Positions 12,356-25,430 of a stretch of DNA of 64,000 nucleotides are shown here, piece by piece. The notes under the pieces were generated by a model. The model did no database searches, was not told the DNA's origin, and saw only the letters and a list, made by a program, of their open reading frames with translations. The first letter of the stretch is position 1. Each line of letters starts with the position of its first letter. The translations under genes and the position numbers were made by a program. This DNA comes from Megalopta genalis (lineage: Eukaryota; Arthropoda; Insecta; Hymenoptera; Halictidae): contig NW_027476547.1 in NCBI RefSeq assembly GCF_051020955.1, positions 124,001 through 188,000 on the forward strand, given 5' to 3'.

Positions 12356-14060
12356 TTAGATTGAAATCCATGCGGTACACAAGGTTTAGCATCAAATCAA
12401 TGCGATGTAGTAGGTTTAGCTTCATATCTATGAGAAATAAATGATTGAGCTTCAAACACTTGGGATATAGGTGATATAGCTTCAAATGCAGACGAATCAA
12501 ACGAGTTAGCTTCAAAATCTATTCGAAACACATGATTAAGCTGCAAATCAATGCGATGTAGAAGGTTTAGATTCAAATCCATGCGGTACACAAGGTTTTG
12601 CATCAAATCAAAGCGATGTAGAAGGTTTAGCTTCATATCTATGCGAAACGAATGATTGAGCTTCAAACACTTGGGATATAGGCGATATAGCATCAAATGC
12701 AGACGAATCAAACGAGTTAGCTTCAAAATCCATTCGAAACACATGATTTAGGTGCAAATCAATGCGATGTAGAAGGTATAGCTTCAAATCCAAGCGAAAC
12801 ACATGATTTAGCTCCAAATCATTGCGATGTAGAAGGTTTAGCTTCAAATCCATGCGAAACAAATGAATTAGCTTCAAACACTTGGGATATAAGTGATATA
12901 GCTTCAAATGCAGACGAAACTGACGAGTTAGCTTCAAAATCCGTGCGATTCACATGATTTAGCTTCAAATAAATGCGATGTAGAATGTTTAGCTTCAAAT
13001 CCAAGCGAAACACATGATTTAGCTTCAAATCAATGCGATGTAGAAGGATTTGCTTCGAATCCATGCGAAACAAACGATTTAGCTGCAAATACTTGGGATA
13101 TGAGTGACATAACTTCAAATGCAGACGAAACAAACGAGTTAGCTTCAAATGCTTGCGAAACACATGACTTGGCTCTAAATCAATGCGATGTAGAAGGTTT
13201 AGCTTGAAATCCATGCGAAACGAATGATTTAGCATAAGATACATGCGATATAAATCATACTGCTCCAAATGCAGGGGAAACAGACGAGTTAGCATCAAAT
13301 CCATGGAAAACACATGATTTAGCTTCAACTCAATGGGATGTAGAAGGTTTAGCTTCAAATCCAAGCGAAACACATGATTTAGCTGCAAATCAATGCGATG
13401 TAGAAGGTTTAGCTTCAAATCCATCTGAAACGAGTAGTTTAACTTCAAATACTGGTGATATACATGATTTAGCTTCAACTGCACCTGAAACAAACGTGTT
13501 AGCTTCAAATTCAAGCGAAACGCATGATTCAGCTTCAAATCAATGCGGAGTAGATGGCTCAGATTGAAATCCATGCGAATGAAGTTGTTTGGCTTCAAAT
13601 ACATGTGATATACATGATTTAGCTTCAACTGCATTCGAAACAAACCATTTATTTTCAAATCCAACCGAAACACATGATTTAGCTTCAAATCAATGCGAAG
13701 TAGAAGGTTTAACTTCAAATCAACGCGAAACAAAAGATTTAGCTTCAAGCACTTGGCATATACGTGATATAGCTTCAAATGCAGACGAAACAAACGAGTT
13801 AGCTTCAAATCCATGCAAAACACATGATTAAGCTTCAAATCAATGCTATGTAGCAGGTTTAGCTTCAAATCCATTCGACACAAATGATTTAGCTTGAGAT
13901 GCTTGCGATATAAGTGATATAGAATCAAATGCAGGCGAAACGAACGAGTTAGCTTCAAATCCATGCGAAACAAATGATTTAGCTGCAAATCAATGCGAAG
14001 TAGAAGGATTAGTTTCAAATCCATTCGAAACAAATGATTTAGGTTCAAATCAATGCGAAG
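12345..14060 (+). repeat. ~1.7-kb segment, first copy (spacing 4,498 bp)
   Basis: It matches 16,843-18,560. Shared variants include aactggtgatatacatg, gaagttgtttggc, agtagatggctcag and actcaatgggatg. The segment contains the longest open frame of the window on the reverse strand. Confidence 0.82.
12819..14048 (-). other. Longest open frame (409 codons), not called as a gene
   Basis: This reverse frame repeats a basic, leucine-rich decapeptide such as VFRMDLKLNH with the pattern [VL]-x-R-x-x-L-K-L-x-[HR]. It then runs into the other open reverse phase (FEANSFVSSA-like) near its C-terminus, after an indel. It has no signal peptide, recognisable domain or non-repetitive sequence. The duplicate at 16,843-18,560 is split by indels. 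The length is what a stop-poor 30-bp repeat gives by itself. A real product cannot be excluded without RNA data. Confidence 0.6.
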
Positions 14061-14699
14061 TAGAAGGCTTAGCTTCTAATCCATGCGGAACAAATGATTA
14101 AGCTTCAAATCCTTGCGATATAAGTGATATAGAATCAAATGCAGACGAAACAAACGAGTTAGCTTCATATCCAAGCGAAACACATGATTTATATGCTTAT
14201 TAATGCGAAATAGAAGGTTTAGCTTCAAATCCATGAGAAACAAATGATTTAGGTTCAAATCAATGCGATGTAGAAGGTTTAGCTTCAAATCCATGCGAAA
14301 CAAATGATTTAAATTCAAACACTTGGGATATGAGTAATATAGCTTCAATTGCAGACGAACCAAACGAGTTAGCTTCAAAATCCATTCGAAACACATGATT
14401 TAGCTGCAAATCAATGCGATGTAGAAGGTTTAGATTCAAATCCATGAGAAACAAATGATTTAGCATCAGATACTTGCGATATGAGTGATATAGAATCAAA
14501 TGCAGGCGAAACGAACGAGTTAGCTTCAAATCCATGCGAAACACATGATTTAGCTGCAAATCAATGCGATGTAGAAGGTTTAGCTTCAAATCCATGAGAA
14601 AAAAATGATTTAGCTTCAAACACTTGGGATATAAGTGATATAGCTTCAAATGCAGACGAATCAAGCGAGTTAGCTTCAAAATTCATTCAAAACACATGA

Positions 14700-15720
14700 T
14701 TTAGCTGCAAATCAATGCGAAGTAGAAGGATTAGTTTCAAATCCATTCGAAACAAATGATTTAGGTTCAAATCAATGCGAAGTAGAAGGCTTAGCTTCTA
14801 ATCCATTCGGAACAAATGATTAAGCTTCAAATCCTTGCGATATAAGTGATATAGAATCAAATGCAGACGAAACAAACGAGTTAGCTTCATATCCAAGCGA
14901 AACACATGATTTATATGCTTATTAATGCGAAATAGAAGGTTTAGCTTCAAATCCATGAGAAACAAATGATTTAGCATCAGATACTTGCGATATAAGTGAA
15001 ATAGCATCTAATGCCGACGAATCAAACGAGTTAGCGTCAAAATCCATTCGAAACACATGATTTAGCTGCAAATCAATGCGATATAGAAGGTTTAGATCGA
15101 AATCCATGCGGTTCACAAGGTCGAGCATCAAATCAATGCGATGTAGAAGGTTTAGCTTCATATCTATGCGAAACAAATGATTGAGCTTCAACACTTGGGA
15201 TATAGGTGATATAGCTTCAAATGCAGACGAATCAAACGAGTTAGCTTCAAAATCCATTCGAAACACATGATTTAGCTGCAAATCAATGCGATGTAGAAGG
15301 TATAGCGTCAAATCCATGCGAAACAAATGATTTAGATTCAAACACTTGGGATATGAGTAATATAGCTTCAATTGCAGACGAACCAAACGAGTTAGCTTCA
15401 AAATCCATTCGAAACACATGATTTAGCTGCAAATCAATGCGATGTAGAAGATTTAGATTCAAATCCATGAGAAACAAATGATTTAGCATCAGATACTTGC
15501 GATATGAGTGATATAGAATCAAATGCAGGCGAAACGAACGAGTTAGCTTCAAATCCATGCGAAACACATGATTTAGCTGCAAATCAATGCGATGTAGAAG
15601 GTTTAGCTTCAAATCCATGAGAAAAAAATGATTTAGCTTCAAACACTTGGGATATAAGTGATATAGCTTCAAATGCAGACGAATCAAACGAGTTAGCTTC
15701 AAAATTCATTCAAAACACAT
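14700..15720 (+). repeat. ~1.02-kb segment, copy alpha of three
   Basis: It begins around gcgaagtagaaggattagt and runs through tatatgcttattaatgcg and the 29/31-bp monomer pair. It recurs at offsets of +3,776 bp (18,476) and +5,851 bp (20,551). Confidence 0.83.
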
Positions 15721-16240
15721 GATTTAGCTGCAAATCAATGCGATGTAGAAGGTTTAGATTGAAATCCATGAGGTTCACAAGGTCGAGCATCAAATCAATG
15801 CGATGTAGAAGGTTTAGCTTCATATCTATGCGAAACAAATGATTTAGATTCAAACACTTGGGATATGAGTAATATAGCTTCAATTGCAGACGAACCAAAC
15901 GAGTTAGCTTCAAAATCCATTCGAAACACATGATTTAGCTGCAAATCAATGCGATGTAGAAGGTATAGCGTCAAATCCATGCGAAACAAATGATTTAGAT
16001 TCAGATACTTGCGATAAAACTGATATAGCTTCAAATGCAGGCGCAACTAACGAGTTAGCTTCAAATCCATGCAAAACACATGATTTTTCTTCAAATACTT
16101 GCAATTTAAGTGATATAGCTTCAAATGCAGATGAAGCAAACGAGCTAGCTTCAAATCTATGCGATGTAGAATTTTTGCTTCAAAGCCATGCGAAACCAAT
16201 GATTTAGCGGCAGTTACTTGCGATATAAGTGACATAGCTT

Positions 16241-16268
16241 TCTAAAACAAAACAAAAGCAAACAATAG
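16241..16268. other. A-rich non-repeat patch inside one monomer
   Basis: After gacatagct the expected tcaaatgcaatcg (seen at 1,059 and 7,966) is replaced by a stretch starting ttctaaaacaaaacaaaag and ending caaacaatag. The normal aaacaaac then resumes, with two extra bases (aacaacgag). This is the only place I found where the sequence cannot be read as a satellite monomer. On the reverse strand it is T-rich. It could be a templated insertion at a repaired break, a trace of an element, or an assembly error. Confidence 0.8.
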
Positions 16269-16842
16269 AAACAAACAACGAGATAGTATCAAATACAAGA
16301 GAATCACATGATTTAGCTGCAAATAAATGCGCTTTAGAAGGTTGAGCTTCAAATCCAAGCGAAACAAATGATTTAGGTTCAAATCAATGCGATGTAGAAG
16401 GTTTAGCTTCAAATCCATGCGAAACAAATGATTTAAATTCAAACACTTGGGATATGAGTAATATAGCTTCAATTGCAGACGAACCAAACGAGTTAGCTTC
16501 AAAATCCATTCGAAACACATGATTTAGCTGCAAATCAATGCGATGTAGAAGGTTTAGATTCAAATCCATGAGAAACAAATGATTTAGCATCAGATACTTG
16601 CGATATGAGTGATATAGAATCAAATGCAGGCGAAACGAACGAGTTAGCTTCAAATCCATGCGAAACACATGATTTAGCTTCAAATCAATGCGATGTAGAA
16701 GGTTTAGCTTCAAATCCATGAGAAAAAAATGATTTAGCTTCAAACACTTGGGATATAAGTGATATAGCTTCAAATGCAGACGAATCAAACGAGTTAGCTT
16801 CAAAATCCACTCGAAACACATGATTTAGCTGCAAATCAATGC

Positions 16843-18560
16843 GATGTAGAAGGTTTAGATTGAAATCCATGCGGTACACAAGGTTTAGCATCAAATCAAT
16901 GCGATGTAGTAGGTTTAGCTTCATATCTATGAGAAATAAATGATTGAGCTTCAAACACTTGGGATATAGGTGATATAGCTTCAAATGCAGACGAATCAAA
17001 CGAGTTAGCATCAAAATCTATTCGAAACACATGATTAAGCTGCAAATCAATGCGATGTAGAAGGTTTAGATTCAAATCCATGCGGTACACAAGGTTTGCA
17101 TCAAATCAAAGCGATGTAGAAGGTTTAGCTTCATATCTATGCGAAACGAATGATTGAGCTTCAATCACTTGGGATATAGGTGATATAGCATCAAATGCAG
17201 ACGAATCAAACGAGTTAGCTTCAAAATCCATTCGAAACACATGATTTAGGTGCAAATCAATGCGATGTAGAAGGTATAGCTTCAAATCCAAGCGAAACAC
17301 ATGATTTAGCTCCAAATCATTGCGATGTAGAAGGTTTAGCTTCAAATCCATGCGAAACAAATGAATTAGCTTCAAACACTTGGGATATAAGTGATATAGC
17401 TTCAAATGCAGACGAAACTGACGAGTTAGCTTCAAAATCCGTGCGATTCACATGATTTAGCTTCAAATAAATGCGATGTAGAATGTTTAGCTTCAAATCC
17501 AAGCGAAACACATGATTTAGCTTCAAATCAATGCGATGTAGAAGGATTTGCTTCGAATCCATGCGAAACAAACGATTTAGCTGCAAATACTTGGGATATG
17601 AGTGACATAACTTCAAATGCAGACGAAACAAACGAGTTAGCTTCAAATGCTTGCGAAACACATGACTTGGCTCTAAATCAATGCGATGTAGAAGGTTTAG
17701 CTTGAAATCCATGCGAAACGAATGATTTAGCATAAGATACATGCGATATAAATCATACTGCTCCAAATGCAGGGGAAACAGACGAGTTAGCATCAAATCC
17801 ATGGAAAACACATGATTTAGCTTCAACTCAATGGGATGTAGAAGGTTTAGCTTCAAATCCAAGCGAAACACATGATTTAGCTGCAAATCAATGCGATGTA
17901 GAAGGTTTAGCTTCAAATCCATCTGAACCGAGTAGTTTAACTTCAAATACTGGTGATATACATGATTTAGCTTCAACTGCACCTGAAACAAACGTGTTAG
18001 CTTCAAATTCAAGCGAAACGCATGATTCAGCTTCAAATCAATTCGGAGTAGATGGCTCAGATTGAAATCCATGCGAATGAAGTTGTTTGGCTTCAAATAC
18101 ATGTGATATACATGATTTAGCTTCAACTGCATTCGAAACAAACCATTTATTTTCAAATCCAACCCGAAACACATGATTTAGCTTCAATCAATGCGAAGTA
18201 GAAGGTTTAACTTCAAATCAACGCGAAACAAAAGATTTAGCTTCAAGCACTTGGCATATACGTGATATAGCTTCAAATGCAGACGAAACAAACGAGTTAG
18301 CTTCAAATCCATGCAAAACACATGATTAAGCTTCAAATCAATGCTATGTAGCAGGTTTAGCTTCAAATCCATTCGACACAAATGATTTAGCTTGAGATGC
18401 TTGCGATATAAGTGATATAGAATCAAATGCAGGCGAAACGAACGAGTTAGCTTCAAATCCATGCGAAACACATGATTTAGCTGCAAATCAATGCGAAGTA
18501 GAAGGATTAGTTTCAAATCCATTCGAAACAAATGATTTAGGTTCAAATCAATGCGAAGTA
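16843..18560 (+). repeat. ~1.7-kb segment, second copy
   Basis: This is a copy of 12,345-14,060. Small indels (an extra C in ccaacccgaaac near 18,163 and a lost base in gcttcaatcaatgcg near 18,183) break the long reverse frame that is intact in the first copy. Confidence 0.82.
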
Positions 18561-19496
18561 GAAGGCTTAGCTTCTAATCCATTCGGAACAAATGATTAAG
18601 CTTCAAATCCTTGCGATATAAGTGATATAGAATCAAATGCAGACGAAACAAACGAGTTAGCTTCATATCCAAGCGAAACACATGATTTATATGCTTATTA
18701 ATGCGAAATAGAAGGTTTAGCTTCAAATCCATGAGAAACAAATGATTTAGCATCAGATACTTGCGATATAAGTGAAATAGCATCTAATGCCGACGAATCA
18801 AACGAGTTAGCGTCAAAATCCATTCGAAACACATGATTTAGCTGCAAATCAATGCGATGTAGAAGGTTTAGATCGAAATCCATGCGGTTCACAAGGTCGA
18901 GCATCAAATCAATGCGATGTAGAAGGTTTAGCTTCATATCTATGCGAAACAAATGATTGAGCTTCAACACTTGGGATATAGGTGATATAGCTTCAAATGC
19001 AGACGAATCAAACGAGTTAGCTTCAAAATCCATTCGAAACACATGATTTAGCTGCAAATCAATGCGATGTAGAAGGTATAGCGTCAAATCCATGCGAAAC
19101 AAATGATTTAGATTCAAACACTTGGGATATGAGTAATATAGCTTCAATTGCAGACGAACCAAACGAGTTAGCTTCAAAATCCATTCGAAACACATGATTT
19201 AGCTGCAAATCAATGCGATGTAGAAGGTTTAGATTCAAATCCATGAGAAACAAATGATTTAGCATCAGATACTTGCGATATGAGTGATATAGAATCAAAT
19301 GCAGGCGAAACGAACGAGTTAGCTTTAAATCCATGCGAAACACATGATTTAGCTGCAAATCAATGCGATGTAGAAGGTTTAGCTTCAAATCCATGAGAAA
19401 AAATGATTTAGCTTCAAACACTTGGGATATAAGTGATATAGCTTCAAATGCAGACGAATCAAACGAGTTAGCTTCAAAATTCATTCAAGACACATG
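18476..19496 (+). repeat. ~1.02-kb segment, copy beta of three
   Basis: This matches 14,700-15,720 and 20,551-21,571. A base is lost in ccatgagaaaaaatg near 19,395 relative to alpha and gamma. Confidence 0.83.
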
Positions 19497-20550
19497 ATTT
19501 AGCTGCAAATCAATGCGATGTAGAAGGTTTAGATTGAAATCCATGCGGTTCACAAGGTCGAGCATCAAATCAATTCGATGTAGAAGGTTTAGCTTCATAT
19601 CTATGCGAAACAAATGATTGAGCTTCAACACTTGGGATATAGGTGATATAGCTTGAAATGCAGACGAATCAAACGAGTTAGCTTCAAAATCCATTCGAAA
19701 CACATGATTTAGCTGCAAATCAATGCGATGTAGAAGGTATAGCGTCAAATCCATGCGAAACAAATGATTTAGATTCAGATACTTGCGATAAAACTGATAT
19801 AGCTTCAAATGCAGGCGCAACTAACGAGTTAGCTTCAAATCCATGCAAAACACATGATTTTTCTTCAAATACTTGCAATTTAAGTGATATAGCTTCAAAT
19901 GCAGATGAAGCAAACGAGCTAGCTTCAAATCTATGCGATGTAGAATTTTTGCTTCAAAGCCATGCGAAACCAATGATTTAGCGCCAGTTACTTGCGATAT
20001 AAGTGACATAGCTTCAAATGCAATCGAAACTCACATGATTTAGCTGCAAATAAATGCGCTTTAGAAGGTTGAGCTTCAAATCCATGCGAAACAAATGATT
20101 TAGGTTCAAATCAATGCGATGTAGAAGGTTTAGCTTCAAATCCATGCGAAACAAATGATTTAAATTCAAACACTTGGGATATGAGTAATATAGCTTCAAT
20201 TGCAGACGAACCAAACGAGTTAGCTTCAAAATCCATTCGAAACACATGATTTAGCTGCAAATCAATGCGATGTAGAAGGTTTAGATTCAAATCCATGAGA
20301 AACAAATGATTTAGCATCAGATACTTGCGATATGAGTGATATAGAATCAAATGCAGGCGAAACGAACGAGTTAGCTTCAAATCCATGCGAAACACATGAT
20401 TTAGCTGCAAATCAATGCGATGTAGAAGGTTTAGCTTCAAATCCATGAGAAAAAAATGATTTAGCTTCAAACACTTGGGATATAAGTGATATAGCTTCAA
20501 ATGCAGACGAATCAAACGAGTTAGCTTCAAAATTCATTCAAAACACATGA

Positions 20551-21571
20551 TTTAGCTGCAAATCAATGCGAAGTAGAAGGATTAGTTTCAAATCCATTCG
20601 AAACAAATGATTTAGGTTCAAATCAATGCGAAGTAGAAGGCTTAGCTTCTAATCCATTCGGAACAAATGATTAAGCTTCAAATCCTTGCGATATAAGTGA
20701 TATAGAATCAAATGCAGACGAAACAAACGAGTTAGCTTCATATCCAAGCGAAACACATGATTTATATGCTTATTAATGCGAAATAGAAGGTTTAGCTTCA
20801 AATCCATGAGAAACAAATGATTTAGCATCAGATACTTGCGATATAAGTGAAATAGCATCTAATGCCGACGAATCAAACGAGTTAGCGTCAAAATCCATTC
20901 GAAACACATGATTTAGCTGCAAATCAATGCGATGTAGAAGGTTTAGATCGAAATCCATGCGGTTCACAAGGTCGAGCATCAAATCAATGCGATGTAGAAG
21001 GTTTAGCTTCATATCTATGCGAAACAAATGATTGAGCTTCAACACTTGGGATATAGGTGATATAGCTTCAAATGCAGACGAATCAAACGAGTTAGCTTCA
21101 AAATCCATTCGAAACACATGATTTAGCTGCAAATCAATGCGATGTAGAAGGTATAGCGTCAAATCCATGCGAAACAAATGATTTAGATTCAAACACTTGG
21201 GATATGAGTAATATAGCTTCAATTGCAGACGAACCAAACGAGTTAGCTTCAAAATCCATTCGAAACACATGATTTAGCTGCAAATCAATGCGATGTAGAA
21301 GGTTTAGATTCAAATCCATGAGAAACAAATGATTTAGCATCAGATACTTGCGATATGAGTGATATAGAATCAAATGCAGGCGAAACGAACGAATTAGCTT
21401 CAAATCCATGCGAAACACATGATTTAGCTGCAAATCAATGCGATGTAGAAGGTTTAGCTTCAAATCCATGAGAAAAAAATGATTTAGCTTCAAACACTTG
21501 GGATATAAGTGATATAGCTTCAAATGCAGACGAATCAAACGAGTTAGCTTCAAAATTCATTCAAAACACAT
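20551..21571 (+). repeat. ~1.02-kb segment, copy gamma of three
   Basis: This is the copy of beta 2,075 bp downstream. It ends in the same block (gaaggtttagattgaaatcc) as the other copies. Confidence 0.83.
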
Positions 21572-22869
21572 GATTTAGCTGCAAATCAATGCGATGTAGA
21601 AGGTTTAGATTGAAATCCATGCGGTTCACAAGGTCGAGCATCAAATCAATGCGATGTAGAAGGTTTAGCTTCATATCTATGCGAAACAAATGATTTAGCT
21701 TCAAACACTTGGGATATAAGTGATATAGCTTCAATTGCAGACGAACCAAACGAGTTAGCTTCAAAATCCATTCGGAACACATGATTTAGCTGCAAATCAA
21801 TGCGATGTAGAAGGTTTAGATTCAAATCCATGAGAAACAAATGATTTAGCATCAGATACTTGCGATATGAGTGATATAGAATCAAATGCAGGCGAAACGA
21901 ACGAGTTAGCTTCAAATCCATGCGAAACACATGATTTAGCTGCAAATCAATGCGATGTAGAAGGTTTAGCTTCAAATCCATGCGAAAAAAATGATTTAGC
22001 TTCAAAAACTTGGGATATAAGTGATATAGCTTCAAATGCCGACGAATCAAACGAGTTAGCTTCAAAATCCATTCGAAACACATGATTTAGCTGCAAATCA
22101 ATGCGATGTAGAAGGTTTAGATCGAAATCCATGCGGTTCACAAGGTCGAGCATTAAATCAATGCGATGTAGAAAGTTTAGCTTCATATCTATGCGAAACA
22201 AATGATTGAGCTTCAACACTTGGGATATAGGTGATATAGCTTCAAATGCAGACGAATCAAACGAGTTAGCTTCAAAATCCATTCGAAACACATGATTTAG
22301 CTGCAAATCAATGCGATGTAGAAGTTATAGCGTCAAATCCATGCGAAACAAATGATTTAGATTCAGATACTTGCGATAAAACTGATATAGCTTCAAATGC
22401 AGGCGCAACTAACGAGTTAGCTTCAAATCCATGCAAAACACATGATTTTTCTTCAAATACTTGCAATTTAAGTGATATAGCTTCAAATGCAGATGAAGCA
22501 AACGAGCTAGCTTCAAATCTATGAGATGTAGAATTTTTGCTTCAAAGCCATGCGAAACCAATGATTTAGCGCCAGTTACTTGCGATATAAGTGACATAGC
22601 TTCAAATGCAATCGAAACAAACGAGATAGTATCAAATACAAGAGAATCACATGATTTAGCTGCAAATAAATGCGCTTTAGAAGGTTGAGCATCAAATCCA
22701 TGCGAAACAAATGATTTAGGTTCAAATCAATGCGATGTAGAAGGTTTCGCTTCAAATCCATGCGAAACAAATGATTTAGATTCAAACACTTGGGATATGA
22801 GTAATATAGCTTCAATTGCAGACGAACCAAACGAGTTAGCTTCAAAATCCATTCGAAACACATGATTTA

Positions 22870-23517
22870 GCTGCAAATCAATGCGATGTAGAAGGTTTAG
22901 CTTCAAATCCATGCGAAACAAATGATTTAGCTTCAAACACTTGGCATATAAGTGATATAGCTTCAGATGCAGACGAATCAAACGAATTAGCTTCAAAATT
23001 CATTCAAAACACATGATTTAGCTGCAAATCAATGCGATGTAGAAGGTTTAGATTGAAATCCATGCGGTTCACAACGTTTAGTATCAAATCAATGCGATGT
23101 AGAAGGTTTAGCTTCATATCTATGCGAAACAAATCATTGAGCTTCAAACACTTGTGATATAGGTGATATAGCTTCAAATGCAGACGAATCAAACGAGTTA
23201 GCTTCAAAATCCATGCGAAACACATGATTTAGCTGCAAATCAATGCGATGTAGAAGGTTTAGCTTCATATCTATGCGATACAAATGATTGAGCTTCAACA
23301 CTTGGGATATAGGTGATATAGCTTCAAATGCAGACGAATCAAACGAGTTAGCTTCAAAATCCATTCGAAACACATGATTTAGCTGCAAATCAATGCGATG
23401 TAGAAGGTATAGCGTCAAATCCATGCGAAACAAATGATTTAGATTCAGATACTTGCGATAAAACTGATATAGCTTCAAATGCAGGCGCAACTAACGAGTT
23501 AGCTTCAAATCCATGCA
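22870..23517 (+). repeat. ~650-bp segment, first copy (spacing 4,473 bp)
   Basis: It matches 27,343-27,990, sharing acttggcatataagtg, the rare aaatcattgagcttc and acttgtgatataggtg. The second copy differs at gattta for gattga near 27,760. Confidence 0.82.
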
Positions 23518-24814
23518 AAACACATGATTTTTCTTCAAATACCTGCGATTTAAGTGATATAGCTTCAAATGCAGATGAAGCAAACGAGCTAGCTTCAAAT
23601 CTATGCGATGTAGAATTTTTGCTTCAATGCCATGCGAAACCAATGATTTAGTGTCAGATACTTGCGATATATGTGATATAGCTCCAAATGCAGGCGAAAC
23701 AAACTATACAGTATCAAATCCAAGAGAACCACATGATTTAGATGCAAATAAATGCGCTTTTGAAGGTTTGGCTTCGAATCCATGCGAAACAAATGATTTA
23801 GGTTCAAATCAATGCGATGTAGAAGGTTTAGCTTCAAATCCATGCGAAACAAATGATTTAGAATCAAACACTTGGGATATAAGTAATATAGCTTCAATTG
23901 CAGACGAACCAAACGAGTTAGCTTCAAAATCCATTCGAAACACATGATTTAGCTGCAAATCAATGCGATGTAGAAGGTTTAGATTCAATTCCATGAGAAA
24001 CAAATGATTTAGCATCAGATACTTGCGATATGAGTGATATAGAATCAAATGCAGGCGAAACTAACGAGTTAGCTTCAAATCCATGCGAAACATATGAGTA
24101 AGCTTCAAATCAATGCTATGTAGAAGGTTTAGCTTCACTTACATGCGAAACAAATGATTTAGAATCAGATACTTGCGATATAAGTGATATAGCATCAAAT
24201 GAAGGCGAAACGAACGAGTTATCTTCAAATCCATGCGAATCACATGATTTAGCTGCAAATCAATGCGCTGTAGAAGGTTTAGCTTCAAATTCATGCGGTA
24301 CACAAGGTTTAGCATCAAATCAATGCGATGTAGAAGGTTTAGCTTCATATCTATGCGAAACAAATGATTGAGCTTCAAACACTTGGAATATAGTTGAAAT
24401 ATCTTCAAATGAAGACGAATCAAACGAGTTAGCTTCAAAATCCATGCAAAACACATGATTTAGCTTCAAATCAAAGCGATGTAGAAGGTATAGCTTCAAA
24501 TCCATGCGAAACAAATGTTTTAGCCTCTAACACTTGGGATATAAGTGATATAGCTTCAAATGCAGACGAAGCAAACGAGTTAGCTTCAAAATCCGTGCGA
24601 TACGCATGTTTTAGCTTCAAATCAATGTGATGTAGAAGGTTTAGCTTGAAATCCATGCGAAACACATGATTTTAATTCAAATTCATTCGAAACACATGGA
24701 TTAGCTTAATAATAATGCCAAAAAGATGGTTCAGTTTCAAATACTTGAGATATACATGACTTAGCTTCAAATGCAGTCGAAACAAACGAGTTGGCTTCAA
24801 ATCCATGCGAAACA

Positions 24815-25430
24815 CATGGTTTAGCTTCAAATACTTGTGATACAAGTGATATAGTTTCAACTGCATGCGAAACTAACGAGTTAGCTTCAAGTCCATGCGA
24901 AACACATGATTTAGTTCAAATCAATGCGAAGTAGAAGACATATCTTCAAATCCATGCGAAGCAAATGGTTTAGCTTCAAATACTTATGGTATACATGATT
25001 TAGGTTCAACTGCATGCGAAACAAACAAGTTCGTTTCAAATCGATGCGAAACACATGATTTAGCTTAAAATTCATTCGAAACACATGATTTAGCTTAATA
25101 TTCACGCGAAACATATGGTTCAGGTCCAAATACATATGATATACATGATACAGCTTCAAATGCAGTCGAAACGAACGAGTTATCTTCAAATCCATGCGAA
25201 ACACATGATTTAGCTTCAAGTCAACGCGAAGTAGAAGACTTATCTTCGAATACATGCGAAACAAATGGTTCAGCTTCAAATACTTGAGATATACATGATT
25301 TAGCTTCACATTCAGGCGAAACAAACGAGTTAGATTTAAACCCATGCGAAACACATGATTTAGTTTCAAATTCGTTCGAAGCACATGGTTTTGCTTAATA
25401 TTCATGCGAAACAAATGGTTCAGCATGAAA
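24815..25430 (+). repeat. ~615-bp subfamily II segment, first copy
   Basis: It matches 27,996-28,611 (offset 3,181 bp). The short monomer gatttagttcaaatcaatg (one base lost) is shared. The first ~350 bp also match 35,890-36,325, 39,970-40,400 and 46,480-46,915. Confidence 0.82.

Larger units (their letters stand above)
1..24650 (+). repeat. Subfamily I block (gatgta/gcagacga type), 5' part of the array
   Basis: HORs here carry gatgta before gaaggttta, a type 2 monomer ending acttgcgatata or acttgggatata, and a type 3 monomer starting agtgatatagc. Many type 4 monomers are 31 bp, with ttcaaaatccattcgaaac (four A's instead of three). Some type 2 monomers are 29 bp (gcttcaacacttggg). Forward-frame stops such as gattga, gattaa and ccatgagaaa recur throughout. 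Patches resembling subfamily II (gaagta) occur at about 3.6-3.9, 6.15-6.45, 13.5-14.1, 14.7-14.8, 18.5 and 20.6 kb. Confidence 0.85.

Noticed and set aside
16241..16268. Insertion of a known transposon or retroelement end
   Set aside because: The patch is only about 28 bp, shows no terminal repeats or target-site duplication, and is too short to assign.
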